From: Leptotrichia sp. oral taxon 847
Lineage (GTDB): Bacteria; Fusobacteriota; Fusobacteriia; Fusobacteriales; Leptotrichiaceae
NCBI RefSeq assembly: GCF_001553645.1
Contig: NZ_CP014231.1
Location: forward strand, 2,108,001 to 2,172,000
Reading direction: 5' to 3'
DNA length: 64,000 nucleotides
The position numbers were made by a program, and so were the translations under genes. The notes under the pieces are model-generated. The model searched no databases, had not been told where the DNA came from, and worked only from the letters and a program-made list of their open reading frames with translations. Positions within the stretch are counted from its first letter, which is position 1. Every line of letters begins with the position of its first letter. Shown here piece after piece: positions 44,752 through 53,955 of the stretch.

Positions 44752-45924
44752 TTAAATAAGTTGCTCAGCGTCAAATGAAATATTATCTTTCATAAGTTTG
44801 TAAATAACTCTTACAAGCTTATGGGCAACATGACCCAGTGCCTTGTAATGATTTTTCCCCTGTGAACGTTTAAGAGCATAGTAATTACTGAAAACTTCAT
44901 TGTTTCGGACAGCATTCCAGGCAGTGTAGATTAGGGAATATCGTAAATATTTTGAGCCACGTTTTGACATTCGGCATGATAAGGCTCTGAACTGCCCTGA
45001 CTGTCTGACTTTAGGATCTAAGCCTGCAAATGCTAATAGCTTTGAAGGGGAACGGAATCTTGATATATTTCCGATTTCTCCCAGAATGCAGGCACAGGCA
45101 ACATTGCTTATGCCGGGAATAGACAGAATAACAGGTTTAAGCTTTTCAATGATGGCATTGATCTGCTTTTCAGTATTCCTTATCTGCTCTTCCAGCAGCT
45201 CAATAGAGGAAATCAGCTGTGAAATATGAAAACTTAAGGAAATGTCCTCAAAACCGACAGAAGATCTAGCCTGACTTTTGATAATATAGGCAGTCTTTTC
45301 ACAGAAATGCCCCCTGGAATTAGTTTTTAAAATATTTGTTAAAACATCAATTCCTAAGGCGGCTATTTCTTCTGAAGAAGGATATTTCTTCAAAAGGGCA
45401 TAGACAGCTTTAGAGTGGATGCCTGAAGGCAGCAGGTACTGAAGCTCAGGGAATATGGAATCGAGATTTCTGGTCAGCAGAATTTTGCATTTACTTTTCT
45501 GTTTGACAAGGGAATCTCTGATTCTGTTGAGTTTTTTCAATGAAAGATATTCAATATCGCTCTGTGTAACGAGAGAGTATTCACGGGAAAGCAGCATTTT
45601 AGCGATATTGATGGAATCAATTCTGTCGTTTTTAGAATCCCTGCCATAAGATTTTCTAAAATTGGCGACATTTGAAGGATTGACCAGAGTGACATTAAAC
45701 TTTCTGTTAAAGAAGAAATTAACAAAATTGTCAGAATAGTGTCCAGTAAATTCAAGAGCAATAACAATGTCGTCTTTAGGGATGGACTTTATTTTATCAA
45801 TTAAGGAAAGAAAGCCCTCAAGACTGTTTTTGAACATAAAATTAGAAAAAACGATATTTCCATTGTCAGAAACAAGGGAAGCAACGTGGTTGAGCTTGGC
45901 GATATCAATGCCTAAAAAAAACAT
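44752..45924 (-). CDS. IS110-family DEDD transposase
   Basis: 390 residues. RuvC-like DEDD residues: D in FLGIDIAK (about residue 6), E in ALEFTGHY, D residues in DSKNDRIDSINIAK. The C-terminal Tnp20 domain has SIPGISNVACACILGEIG and the SGQFRALS serine region, then SKRGSKYLRYSLIYTAW. It recombines DNA under bridge-RNA guidance. It looks intact. Confidence 0.95.
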   Translation of the reverse strand: MFFLGIDIAKLNHVASLVSDNGNIVFSNFMFKNSLEGFLSLIDKIKSIPKDDIVIALEFTGHYSDNFVNFFFNRKFNVTLVNPSNVANFRKSYGRDSKNDRIDSINIAKMLLSREYSLVTQSDIEYLSLKKLNRIRDSLVKQKSKCKILLTRNLDSIFPELQYLLPSGIHSKAVYALLKKYPSSEEIAALGIDVLTNILKTNSRGHFCEKTAYIIKSQARSSVGFEDISLSFHISQLISSIELLEEQIRNTEKQINAIIEKLKPVILSIPGISNVACACILGEIGNISRFRSPSKLLAFAGLDPKVRQSGQFRALSCRMSKRGSKYLRYSLIYTAWNAVRNNEVFSNYYALKRSQGKNHYKALGHVAHKLVRVIYKLMKDNISFDAEQLI

Positions 45925-46200
45925 AAGATCACATCCTTTAAGAAGAAATAGGGGAACTGTAGGAACCGCAAAGTTTTATCAGGCGCATTCTTGCTAAACA
46001 TAAAAATTTAAAAACTTATCCAACTATAAGGGTTAAAGATAAAACAGCGGCAATAATCTCCTTTGAAAAGTAGCGAGAGCTCCTTAAGAAAAATAAAAAG
46101 TCCGCAGTTTCCCTAAAATAATTATACAAAATAAGGGAAGAGAAAAGCAATAGGAACAGAAAAGAAAAAAATAAGAAATATAAAGAAAGGAGTGTGTGGT
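45925..46200 (-). ncRNA. Candidate IS110 bridge RNA region
   Basis: Non-coding end upstream of the transposase start with alternating purine-rich and hairpin-like segments (for example TAGCGAGAGCTCCTTAAG near 46069 and GTCCGCAGTTTCCC near 46100). IS110-group elements transcribe the bridge RNA from this end. Exact limits and loops were not folded. Confidence 0.5.
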
Positions 46201-46243
46201 ATTTTATATAATTATTTATATATTTATCATACAAGATTAACTT

Positions 46244-47035
46244 ATGAAATTAAAAAAATATTCTAAAATACTTATGAGCTTAACGCTTTTGGGAATGCTT
46301 TCAAGCTGTACCACTGCACCGCTTACAGGAAGAAAACAACTTAGCCTTGTCAGCGATGAAAGTGTCAGAGAGAGCTCAATATCTTCTTACAACGAATTTA
46401 TTCGTCAGGCGAGTGCAAAGGGGCTTCTTGCTAATAATACGGCTGATGGGCAAAGACTTAGAAGAATAGGAAACAGAATATCTTCAGCGGTTGAACAGTA
46501 TTTACGTGAAAATAATTTATCTAGTAAAGCCAAAAATTTGGACTGGGAATTTAACTTGATAAAAAGTAACGAAGTAAATGCTTTTGCTATGCCAGGTGGG
46601 AAAATAGCCTTTTATACAGGAATTTTGCCAGTTTTAAATACGGATTCTGGAATAGCGTTTGTAATGGGTCATGAAATAGGACACGTTATCGGGGGACATC
46701 ATTCTGAAGGTGCAAGTAATCAAGCGCTGGCTGGAGTTGCAGCATCTGTTACAGGACTTTTTGCAGGAAACTTGGTAACTTCGCTTGTATCAGAAGGACT
46801 TAGCATAGGTTTACTGAAATTTAACAGAACTCAGGAATATGAAGCTGATAAATACGGTATGATTTTTATGACAATGGCAGGTTATAATCCAGCAGACGCT
46901 ATTACAGCTCAACAGAGAATGGAATCAATAGGCGGTGGAAATATAGAAATTTTATCAACACATCCATCTGGAAAAAACAGAATAGAAGCAATGAGAAAAT
47001 TTTTGCCGGAAGCTATGAAATATTATAAGAAATAA
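46244..47035 (+). CDS. M48-family metalloprotease lipoprotein
   Basis: 263 residues. Lipobox LGMLSSCTTAPLTGRKQL (Cys about 21), zinc motif HEIGHVIGGHH (about 141-151), downstream Glu ligand in RTQEYEADKYG. Similar to LoiP/BepA-type envelope quality-control proteases. The start ATG has no upstream RBS because the IS110 end abuts it, so expression may be low or depend on a promoter within the IS. Confidence 0.92.
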   Translation: MKLKKYSKILMSLTLLGMLSSCTTAPLTGRKQLSLVSDESVRESSISSYNEFIRQASAKGLLANNTADGQRLRRIGNRISSAVEQYLRENNLSSKAKNLDWEFNLIKSNEVNAFAMPGGKIAFYTGILPVLNTDSGIAFVMGHEIGHVIGGHHSEGASNQALAGVAASVTGLFAGNLVTSLVSEGLSIGLLKFNRTQEYEADKYGMIFMTMAGYNPADAITAQQRMESIGGGNIEILSTHPSGKNRIEAMRKFLPEAMKYYKK

Positions 47036-47063
47036 ATAGAAAATAAAAAATTGTAATAAAAAA

Positions 47064-47130
47064 TAAGATAGAGTAAAATTGAATTTTATTAAAAAAATTA
47101 AAAATAAAAAAATTTTGCTCTATTTTTTTA
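47064..47130 (+). terminator. Terminator after the M48 gene
   Basis: AGATAGAGTAAAATT pairs with AATTTTGCTCTAT across an A/T-rich loop and is followed by T residues. Confidence 0.75.
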
Positions 47131-47165
47131 AGTTGCTAAAACAAATAACAGGAGTTTTAATGTAA

Positions 47166-48173
47166 ATGGAAAAAGATATTGTGCAAAATAAAATAAGTGT
47201 CGCTCCGATGGTCGACAGGACTGATAGACACTTTAGAAATTTTGTTAGAATGATAAATAAAGATGTATTAATGTACACGGAAATGATTACAGCACAAGCA
47301 ATTATAAATGGAAATTTGGATTATATTTTAGGATTTGATAAAATTGAAAATCCCATCGTTTTGCAAATTGCGGCAACAAATCCAGAAGATGCTTACAAAG
47401 CTGTTAAAATCGCAGAAAAGTATGACTACGACGAAATAAATTTGAATGTGGGATGTCCGTCAGAAAGAGTTTCTGGAAATATGATGGGAGCATCTCTTAT
47501 GGCATATCCAGAAAAAGTGGCGAAAATTTTAGAGGCAATGAAAGCAGCGACAAAAAAAACTGTTTCGATAAAACACAGAATCGGAATAGATGGCAGAAAA
47601 ATATTACCTGATGCACTTTCAAAAAAAGTGTTTGACACATATGAAGATATGAAAAATTTTGTAGAAATTATAAGAAAAGTTGGAATTAAGAAATTCATAA
47701 TTCACGCAAGAATAGCTGTTTTAGCCGGACTTGATACTAAACAAAATAGAGAAGTTCCACCATTGAGATATGATGAAGTATACAAAATAAAAAAAGAGAT
47801 ACCAGATTTGTATGTAGAAATTAATGGCGGAATTAAAACAGCCGAGCAGATTGACAATCATTTAAAAGAGGTGGACGCTGTTATGATTGGACGGCAAATT
47901 TATGACAATCCAATGATTTTGACAAAATTTGGAAAATATTATGGGAAAAAAATCGAAGTTACGAGAGAAGAAATTATTGAAAGAATGATAAAATATGTTG
48001 AAAAGATGGAATTAGAAGGGATAAGACCACATTTATTTTTGAGGCATACTCACGGTCTATTTTTTGGACAAAGAGGTAGTAAATTTTGGAAAAGGGCTAT
48101 AAATGATCCAAAAGCGGGTTCTTTTGTGTTAAAAAATTTGTTGAAAGAATTAAAAAATGAAAGAAAAATTTAA
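47166..48173 (+). CDS. dusA: tRNA-dihydrouridine synthase DusA-type
   Basis: 335 residues; FMN-dependent reduction of uridine in the D-loop. VAPMVDRTDRHFRNFVR is the DusA-type N-terminus, NLNVGCPSERV holds the catalytic Cys, IKHRIGID and FIIHARIAVLAG are FMN/tRNA contacts. The DusA subgroup is suggested by RTDRH and by the HTHGLFFGQRGSKFWKR end. It has AGGAG about 15 bp before ATG. Confidence 0.9.
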   Translation: MEKDIVQNKISVAPMVDRTDRHFRNFVRMINKDVLMYTEMITAQAIINGNLDYILGFDKIENPIVLQIAATNPEDAYKAVKIAEKYDYDEINLNVGCPSERVSGNMMGASLMAYPEKVAKILEAMKAATKKTVSIKHRIGIDGRKILPDALSKKVFDTYEDMKNFVEIIRKVGIKKFIIHARIAVLAGLDTKQNREVPPLRYDEVYKIKKEIPDLYVEINGGIKTAEQIDNHLKEVDAVMIGRQIYDNPMILTKFGKYYGKKIEVTREEIIERMIKYVEKMELEGIRPHLFLRHTHGLFFGQRGSKFWKRAINDPKAGSFVLKNLLKELKNERKI

Positions 48174-48311
48174 AATAATAAAACTATTTTTAAAACCAAA
48201 ATATTAATGTAACAAATATAAAAAAGTATTTTACAAATTAAAAAATATATGTAATAATTATAATGTTGATATTAAATTAAGTGAAAAAAATAATTTAAAA
48301 GGAGAATATTT

Positions 48312-49070
48312 ATGCATGAAGATACATTATCTAAAGTTTCAAATGCGGCAAAAGGTAAAGTTGAACTGCTGCAACAAAGTAAAGCCAGATATTTAATGTC
48401 GGCAGGACTTGCGGGATTATTTATTGGATTTGGAATTATGCTTATTTTTGTAATTTCAGGGCTTTTAGGAAAAAGTCCAGCAACTAAAATTGTTATGGGA
48501 GTAGCTTTTCCAGCTGCCTTGAGTTTGGTGGTTGCACTTGGCGTGGAACTGTTCACTGGAAACAATATGGTTGGTTTTGCAGGATTTTTAAATAGAGCGA
48601 TAACTGGAAAAGAATTGATTGAATTATGGATATTTTCATACATTGGAAATCTTATTGGTTCAATTATAGGTGGAGCGTTATTTGTTTTTTCAGGAGTTGC
48701 AACGCCGCAAATAGTTGATGCATTTGTAAAAGCGGGTGTAGCAAAAACGACAGCGCCAGCGGGACAATTATTTTTTAGAGGAATTTTATGTAATTTTCTT
48801 GTCTGCCTTGCTGTACTTTCTGGAATAAAATTAAAAGAAGAAACTGCAAAATTAATTATGGTTTTCTGGTGTCTGTTTGTATTCATAACAGCGGGATTTG
48901 AACACAGTGTAGCCAATATGACGCTTTTTACAGTTGCAAATTTATTAAATGGTGTAAAAGTTACTTTGGGTGGGTGTGCTTATAACTTATTATTTGTAAC
49001 GTTGGGAAATATAGTAGGTGGTGGATTTATAGGATTTGCATATTACTATATTGGAAGAGAAAAAAAATAA
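48312..49070 (+). CDS. FNT-family channel, probable hydrosulfide channel
   Basis: 252 residues, six hydrophobic helices, with FNT signatures: GLFIGFGIMLIF, ELFTGNNMV, GILCNFLVCLAV and FEHSVANMTLF. FNT proteins carry formate, nitrite or hydrosulfide. The gene lies 49 bp before asrABC; a FNT protein in this setting in clostridia exports HS-, so sulfide exit is the likely role. AAGGAG precedes the ATG. Confidence 0.87.
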   Translation: MHEDTLSKVSNAAKGKVELLQQSKARYLMSAGLAGLFIGFGIMLIFVISGLLGKSPATKIVMGVAFPAALSLVVALGVELFTGNNMVGFAGFLNRAITGKELIELWIFSYIGNLIGSIIGGALFVFSGVATPQIVDAFVKAGVAKTTAPAGQLFFRGILCNFLVCLAVLSGIKLKEETAKLIMVFWCLFVFITAGFEHSVANMTLFTVANLLNGVKVTLGGCAYNLLFVTLGNIVGGGFIGFAYYYIGREKK

Positions 49071-49119
49071 ATAAAATTTTTTATTAATATACGGAGAGAA
49101 ATTTAATTCAGGAGGAAAA

Positions 49120-50151
49120 ATGAAAATAAGTTTAGATTACAAAAATTTTAATGCAGCACTTTCAAAATTGAGCAAAGAATATGAAATCTATGCTCCGATT
49201 GAAATACCGTATCGTGGAACTTTTTCTGATACGCCTGTTATCAGATATTCAAAAATAAATAAAGTGGAAGAAATTTGCTTTGATAAAAAATCACATTTTT
49301 CAGCAAAGGAAATAATGCTTCCTATAACTCAAACAATGTTCTATTTTACTGGTGATGAGTGTAAAATGCCAGAAGAACAAGATAAAAAATATTTAATATT
49401 TTTAAGAAGCTGTGATTTTCATGGAGTAAAAAGAGTGGATGAAATTTACTTAAATAACAAATTTTTAGATATTTATTACAAAAGAGTGAGAGATAAGGTT
49501 AAATTTGTTGTATTTGGTTGTCCAAATTCATTTGAAAACTGTTTTTGCGTGGATATGGGAACTAATAAAACTGATAAATATAATTTGGGGATTAAAGTTA
49601 CAGAAAATGAAGTTTTTGTTGATATAAAAGACGATGAAATGAAAGAGTTTTTTGAAGAAACACAAAATAAAGAAAAAGATTTTGAAATGGAATTTGTAGA
49701 GGACAATGAAATTCATGTAGATATTCCAGACAATATTGAACTTTCTGATATTATAGATCTAGATTTATGGCGTGAGTATGACAGCCGATGTATTGCTTGT
49801 GGAAAATGTAATTTTGTTTGTCCAACTTGTACTTGTACGACAACGCAAGATGTATTTTATAGTGAAAATGACAATAATGGAGAAAGACGAAGAGTGTGGG
49901 CTTCGTGTCATGTGGATGGGTTTACAGATATGGCTGGAGGACATTCATTTAGACAAAGACATGGGGATAGAATGAGATTTAAAGTTATGCACAAAATATC
50001 TGACTTTAAAAAAAGATTTGGGTACCAGATGTGTACTGGTTGTGGACGATGTGATGACGCTTGCCCTGAATACATTTCATTCTCAAACTGCATAAATAAA
50101 TTAAGTGCGGAACTAAAGAGAATTTCTAAAGAAAAAAGGGGTGAAATCTAA
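49120..50151 (+). CDS. asrA: Anaerobic sulfite reductase subunit A
   Basis: 343 residues. Iron-sulfur electron-transfer subunit with two 4Fe-4S motifs: CIACGKCNFVCPTC (about 226-239) and CTGCGRCDDACPEYISF (about 309-325), plus AsrA-type N-terminal domain (CDFHGVKRVDEIYL). Feeds electrons for six-electron reduction of sulfite to sulfide. AGGAGG RBS; stop overlaps the asrB start by one base. Confidence 0.95.
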   Translation: MKISLDYKNFNAALSKLSKEYEIYAPIEIPYRGTFSDTPVIRYSKINKVEEICFDKKSHFSAKEIMLPITQTMFYFTGDECKMPEEQDKKYLIFLRSCDFHGVKRVDEIYLNNKFLDIYYKRVRDKVKFVVFGCPNSFENCFCVDMGTNKTDKYNLGIKVTENEVFVDIKDDEMKEFFEETQNKEKDFEMEFVEDNEIHVDIPDNIELSDIIDLDLWREYDSRCIACGKCNFVCPTCTCTTTQDVFYSENDNNGERRRVWASCHVDGFTDMAGGHSFRQRHGDRMRFKVMHKISDFKKRFGYQMCTGCGRCDDACPEYISFSNCINKLSAELKRISKEKRGEI

Positions 50152-50972
50152 TGGAAAATATTTATTTGCCGACAGCGCACAAAGTTTTACTTGTGGAACA
50201 GACGACAGAGTTGGAGTGGCTTTTTCGTGTGGAATATAACGGAGGAAATGTAAACGCTGGACAATTTATGCAGGTATCTCTTCCAAAAGTTGGAGAAGCG
50301 CCAATTTCAGTTGCAAATTTTGATTTTGAAAAAGGGTATTTAGATTTTTTAATAAGAAAAGTGGGAAAAGTGACAGATGAAATTTTTAAATTAAAAGCTG
50401 GAGATAAAGTATTTTTGCGTGGACCTTATGGAAATGGTTTCCCAATTGAGAAATATAAAAATAAACATATTGTAATGGTTGTCGGTGGAAGTGGAATTGC
50501 GCCGGTTCGTCCGATTATTGAATATTTTACAAAACATCCTGATGAAATGAAATCTTTTAAAATAATTGTAGGTTATAAAAATTATGAAAGTGTGATTTTT
50601 GAAGAAGAATTTTCTCGTTGGAGAAAAAATATTGAGATTTTAGTCACTTTGGATAATGCCCAAAGTGCAAGAGATTTAGGGAAAACTGAAGAAGAATTTC
50701 ATGAAGGAATGGTAACTAAATATATTCCAGATTTGAAAATTGAAAATATGGATGAAACCGAGTTTATTGTAGTGGGACCGCCAATAATGATGCACTTTGC
50801 CTGTCTTGAAATTTTGAAATTGGATGTGCCACTTGAAAAAATATGGGTTTCATTTGAGAGAAAAATGTCGTGTGCAGTTGGAAAATGTGGGCATTGTAAA
50901 ATTGATGAAACGTATATCTGTTTAGAAGGACCTGTATTTAAGTATGACAAGGCACAAAAATTGTTGGATTAG
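50151..50972 (+). CDS. asrB: Anaerobic sulfite reductase subunit B
   Basis: 273 residues, ferredoxin reductase-like. NAD site VMVVGGSGIAPVRPIIEYF, FAD domain GQFMQVSLPKVGEAPISVA, and 2Fe-2S cysteines CAVGKCGHC with later YIC. Takes electrons from NADH. The TAATG junction with asrA indicates translational coupling. Confidence 0.95.
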   Translation: MENIYLPTAHKVLLVEQTTELEWLFRVEYNGGNVNAGQFMQVSLPKVGEAPISVANFDFEKGYLDFLIRKVGKVTDEIFKLKAGDKVFLRGPYGNGFPIEKYKNKHIVMVVGGSGIAPVRPIIEYFTKHPDEMKSFKIIVGYKNYESVIFEEEFSRWRKNIEILVTLDNAQSARDLGKTEEEFHEGMVTKYIPDLKIENMDETEFIVVGPPIMMHFACLEILKLDVPLEKIWVSFERKMSCAVGKCGHCKIDETYICLEGPVFKYDKAQKLLD

Positions 50973-51014
50973 AAAAATTTTTAGAAATTTTATTTTAAGA
51001 AAGAAGGCAATAAA

Positions 51015-51992
51015 ATGAGTATGGATTTAAATAGAAAAGTTGTTACAAAAAATGCATATAGAGTGACAAAAGACAGATCAAAAGCTGCACTTCGTGTAAG
51101 AGTTCCAGGTGGAGCAGTTACAGCAGAAATAATGGGCTTAGTTGCGGACATAGCAAATACTTATGGAGATGGAAATGTGCACATTACAACTCGTCAGGGG
51201 TTTGAAGTTTTGGGAATCAATTGGAAAGACATTGAAAAAGTCAACAAAATGGTTCAGCCAATTATGGAAAAATTAGATATTAATTACAGAGATAAAGATA
51301 AAGGATATGCAGCGGCTGGGACAAGAAATGTGGCAGCTTGTATTGGAAACAAGGTTTGTCCAAAAGGAGCTTATAACACAACTGAATTAGCCAAAAAAAT
51401 AGAAAAAGTGATTTTTCCAAATGATTTTCATTTCAAAGTGGCTCTAACTGGCTGCCCGAATGATTGTCAGAAAGTGAGAATGCACGATTTTGGAATAATC
51501 GGAATGGCAAAACCTGAACTTGATGAATCAAAATGTGTTTCTTGCGGAATGTGTGAGAAAAAATGTAAAAAATTATCAACAGGAGCGATTACATATAAAA
51601 ATTATAAACCTGTGAGAGATCACGACAGATGCATAGGTTGCGGAGAATGCGTCTTAAACTGCCCTACAGGAGCGTGGACAAGATCGCCTAAAAAATACTA
51701 TAAACTTACAATAATGGGAAGAACTGGAAAGCAAAATCCAAGACTTGCTGAAGATTGGCTTTTGTGGGCAGACGAAGAATCAATTATAAAAATTATGAAA
51801 AATACTTATGAATATGTTGACAAATATATAGATAGAAGTCTTCCAAAAGAGCATATCGGTTATATCGTAGACAGAACTGGTTTTGACGAGTTTAAAAAAT
51901 GGGCGTTAAAAGGTGTCAATTTGCCTGAAGAAGCTATTATGATTGATAGAATTTACTGGGGAAATGGTATAAAATATCCTGGAATTAAATAA
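51015..51992 (+). CDS. asrC: Anaerobic sulfite reductase subunit C (siroheme)
   Basis: 325 residues; catalytic subunit. Siroheme/4Fe-4S cysteines in CIGNKVCPKGAYNT and TGCPNDCQKVRMHDFGI (about 112-155), then two ferredoxin clusters CVSCGMCEKKC and CIGCGECVLNCPTGA. Completes the AsrABC complex; sulfide produced may leave through the upstream FNT channel. AAGAAGG lies about 5 bp before the ATG. Confidence 0.95.
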   Translation: MSMDLNRKVVTKNAYRVTKDRSKAALRVRVPGGAVTAEIMGLVADIANTYGDGNVHITTRQGFEVLGINWKDIEKVNKMVQPIMEKLDINYRDKDKGYAAAGTRNVAACIGNKVCPKGAYNTTELAKKIEKVIFPNDFHFKVALTGCPNDCQKVRMHDFGIIGMAKPELDESKCVSCGMCEKKCKKLSTGAITYKNYKPVRDHDRCIGCGECVLNCPTGAWTRSPKKYYKLTIMGRTGKQNPRLAEDWLLWADEESIIKIMKNTYEYVDKYIDRSLPKEHIGYIVDRTGFDEFKKWALKGVNLPEEAIMIDRIYWGNGIKYPGIK

Positions 51993-52036
51993 TTTTTAAA
52001 TGAAAGAAACAATATACTTGAAAAGAAAATAATAAT

Positions 52037-52074
52037 TTGATACTATTTAACTAAAGAATAGTATCATTTTTATT
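52037..52074 (+). terminator. Terminator after asrC
   Basis: GATACTATT / AATAGTATC stem followed by TTTTTATTT. Confidence 0.8.
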
Positions 52075-52098
52075 TAATTAAAAAAGGGAGTCAAAAAA

Positions 52099-52797
52099 TT
52101 GATAGAAGAACATATAAAAAATGCAAAAGAAATACTTGAAAAAATGAACCGAAATCAAAAAATTAATTATCACACAATTTTGGGAAAATTAATAGATGAT
52201 TGGAAAAAAAACGAAATCCGACCGAAAATATTGGTTCATAGCTGTTGTGCGCCGTGTAGTACTTACGTTTTGGAGTTTCTTACGCAATATGCCGATGTTA
52301 CAGTACTTTTTGCCAATAATAATATTCATCCGAGAGCTGAGTATAAAAAAAGAGCTTTGGTGCAGAAGGAATTTATTGAAAAATTTAATAAAAAAACTGG
52401 AAATAGTGTGGGATTTATTGAGGACAAGTATAAACCTGCTGATTTTTATCGTGCTGTAAAAGGTTTGGAAGGCGAAAAAGAAGGTGGGAAAAGATGTACA
52501 GCTTGTTTTCAAATGAGACTTGACATAGTGGCAAAAAAGGCACAAGAATTGGGATTTGATTATTTTGGAAGTGCATTGACGCTAAGCCCACACAAAAATA
52601 GCCAACTTATAAATACATTGGGACTAGAAATACAAGAAATTTTTGATGTAAAATATTTACCATCAGATTTTAAGAAAAATAATGGTTATAAGCGTTCAGT
52701 CGAGATGTGTGCTGAATATGATGTTTATAGACAATGTTATTGCGGCTGCGTATTTGCGGCGCTGGATCAAGGAATTGATTTAAATGAATATAAATGA
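52099..52797 (+). CDS. queH: Epoxyqueuosine reductase QueH
   Basis: 232 residues. Final step of tRNA queuosine synthesis. Conserved metal/cluster cysteines: VHSCCAPCSTYVLEFL (about 48-63), GKRCTACFQMRL and RQCYCGCVFA. TTG start with AAAGGGA 7-8 bp upstream; no better in-frame start. It is the last chromosomal gene before the integrated element, and a terminator follows. Confidence 0.92.
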   Translation: MIEEHIKNAKEILEKMNRNQKINYHTILGKLIDDWKKNEIRPKILVHSCCAPCSTYVLEFLTQYADVTVLFANNNIHPRAEYKKRALVQKEFIEKFNKKTGNSVGFIEDKYKPADFYRAVKGLEGEKEGGKRCTACFQMRLDIVAKKAQELGFDYFGSALTLSPHKNSQLINTLGLEIQEIFDVKYLPSDFKKNNGYKRSVEMCAEYDVYRQCYCGCVFAALDQGIDLNEYK

Positions 52798-52802
52798 TGG
52801 TT

Positions 52803-52831
52803 AGAGAGAATTTTAAAATTCTCTCTTTTTA
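52803..52831 (+). terminator. Terminator after queH
   Basis: Perfect stem AGAGAGAATTTT / AAAATTCTCTCT followed by T residues; the integrase lies just beyond. Confidence 0.88.
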
Positions 52832-52835
52832 GTTG

Positions 52836-52856
52836 TGGGGGCAAAATGGGGGCAAG
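52836..52856. other. Candidate attachment-site region of the integrated element
   Basis: GGGGGCAAAATGGGGGCA, a short direct repeat of GGGGGCA, lies between the queH terminator and the integrase 3' end, where attL is expected. The other end of the element is outside the window, so the att core cannot be confirmed. Confidence 0.4.
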
Positions 52857-52857
52857 T

Positions 52858-53913
52858 TTAAAAATCAATCTCTTCCAGAATTTTTCTTAAATAGTCGTTT
52901 GATTTAGGGATTAAATGAGAATAAGTCTCCAGTGTTACTTTAACGTTTTTATGTCCTAATCTTTTAGAAATAGCTGTTATATCAACTTTTTTATATAATA
53001 AATATGAAGCATGAGAATGTCTAAAATCATGAATTCTGATTCGTTTTAAACCACATTTTTTAGAAATAGAAATAATTCTTCTTCTAAGAGCATCATGTGT
53101 AAAACAAAATATTTTATCTGTTTCAGTTACATCATAAAGTGAATTTTTATATTTCTCTATTTCCTTGATCAAAGAATCAGGACAATATATAGTTCTGATT
53201 GAATTTTTTGTTTTAGGTGGGGCAATAGTAGTTCCTTTAATATCTCTTGAAACAGTTTTATTGATGTCAATAGTATGTTTTGAAAAATTAATATCTTCAA
53301 ACGTTAAGGCTAATAATTCCCCAACTCTTAATCCACACATAAATAGTATTTTAAATGCAATGGAAAAATTTGTTTCTTTAACTTCCTTAATAAAAATAGA
53401 AAACTCCTCTTCTGTCCATATATTAATAACTTTCTTTCTTTCGTTACTTCCAATGCTTTGACTTATTTTATATGGATTTTTCTGCAAATTATAAAATTTT
53501 TCAGCATAAGTAAAAATAGAAGAAAGAACCTGTGAAATTGTCCTTAAGTAATTTTCTGAATAACTACATTCTAATAAATTATTTTGCCATTCTCTTATAA
53601 TTTTTGGAGAAATATCCTTAATCTTTAAATCTTTAAAAAATGGAAGAATATGTTTAGTAATAATATGATTCCTCATTTTTATAGTAGAGACTCTAGCACG
53701 AAATTTAAAATCTTTAATAAACTCTTCATATAAATTTTGAAAAGTTATTTCAGGGTCAGATGACAAAGAGTTTATAAATTCTGCTTCCCATCTTCTAGCT
53801 TCAGATTGTTTCTTAAATCCTCTTTTTTTCTTTTTCTTATTATTTCCAAAAATATCTTTATACCACAACTGGACAAACCAAGTTCCTCTTTCTTTATCCT
53901 TAAAAACAGGCAT
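52858..53913 (-). CDS. int: Tyrosine-family integrase
   Basis: 351 residues. N-terminal AP2-like arm domain, core-binding domain, and catalytic domain with Arg in CGLRVGELLALT, HxxR in HDFRHSHASYLL, GHKNVKVT and the Tyr nucleophile in ETYSHL. It would insert and excise the element. ATG 53913 is set by GAAAGGAGG just upstream; the earlier frame start overlaps that RBS. One copy of the element-wide palindrome lies about 23 bp before its start. Confidence 0.95.
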   Translation of the reverse strand: MPVFKDKERGTWFVQLWYKDIFGNNKKKKKRGFKKQSEARRWEAEFINSLSSDPEITFQNLYEEFIKDFKFRARVSTIKMRNHIITKHILPFFKDLKIKDISPKIIREWQNNLLECSYSENYLRTISQVLSSIFTYAEKFYNLQKNPYKISQSIGSNERKKVINIWTEEEFSIFIKEVKETNFSIAFKILFMCGLRVGELLALTFEDINFSKHTIDINKTVSRDIKGTTIAPPKTKNSIRTIYCPDSLIKEIEKYKNSLYDVTETDKIFCFTHDALRRRIISISKKCGLKRIRIHDFRHSHASYLLYKKVDITAISKRLGHKNVKVTLETYSHLIPKSNDYLRKILEEIDF

Positions 53914-53935
53914 TTTCCCTCCTTTCAAAAAAATA

Positions 53936-53955
53936 CTTTACCACGCGTGGGAAAA
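53936..53955. repeat. Element palindrome, copy 1 (upstream of int)
   Basis: TTTACCACGCGTGGGAAA, one mismatch from the palindrome TTTCCCACGCGTGGGAAA. It lies about 23 bp upstream of the integrase start codon. Confidence 0.85.

Larger units (their letters stand above)
44641..46243 (-). mobile_element. IS110-family insertion sequence
   Basis: About 1.6 kb with a DEDD transposase. Boundaries are inferred from the shared ATGA at 44637-44640 and 46244-46247. The longer non-coding end is upstream of the transposase (45925-46243), as in the IS110 subgroup where it encodes the bridge RNA. Confidence 0.7.

Noticed and set aside
48272-48916. 214-codon minus-strand frame over the FNT gene
   Set aside because: The plus-strand FNT protein is clear and conserved; the antisense frame has no RBS and unlikely composition.
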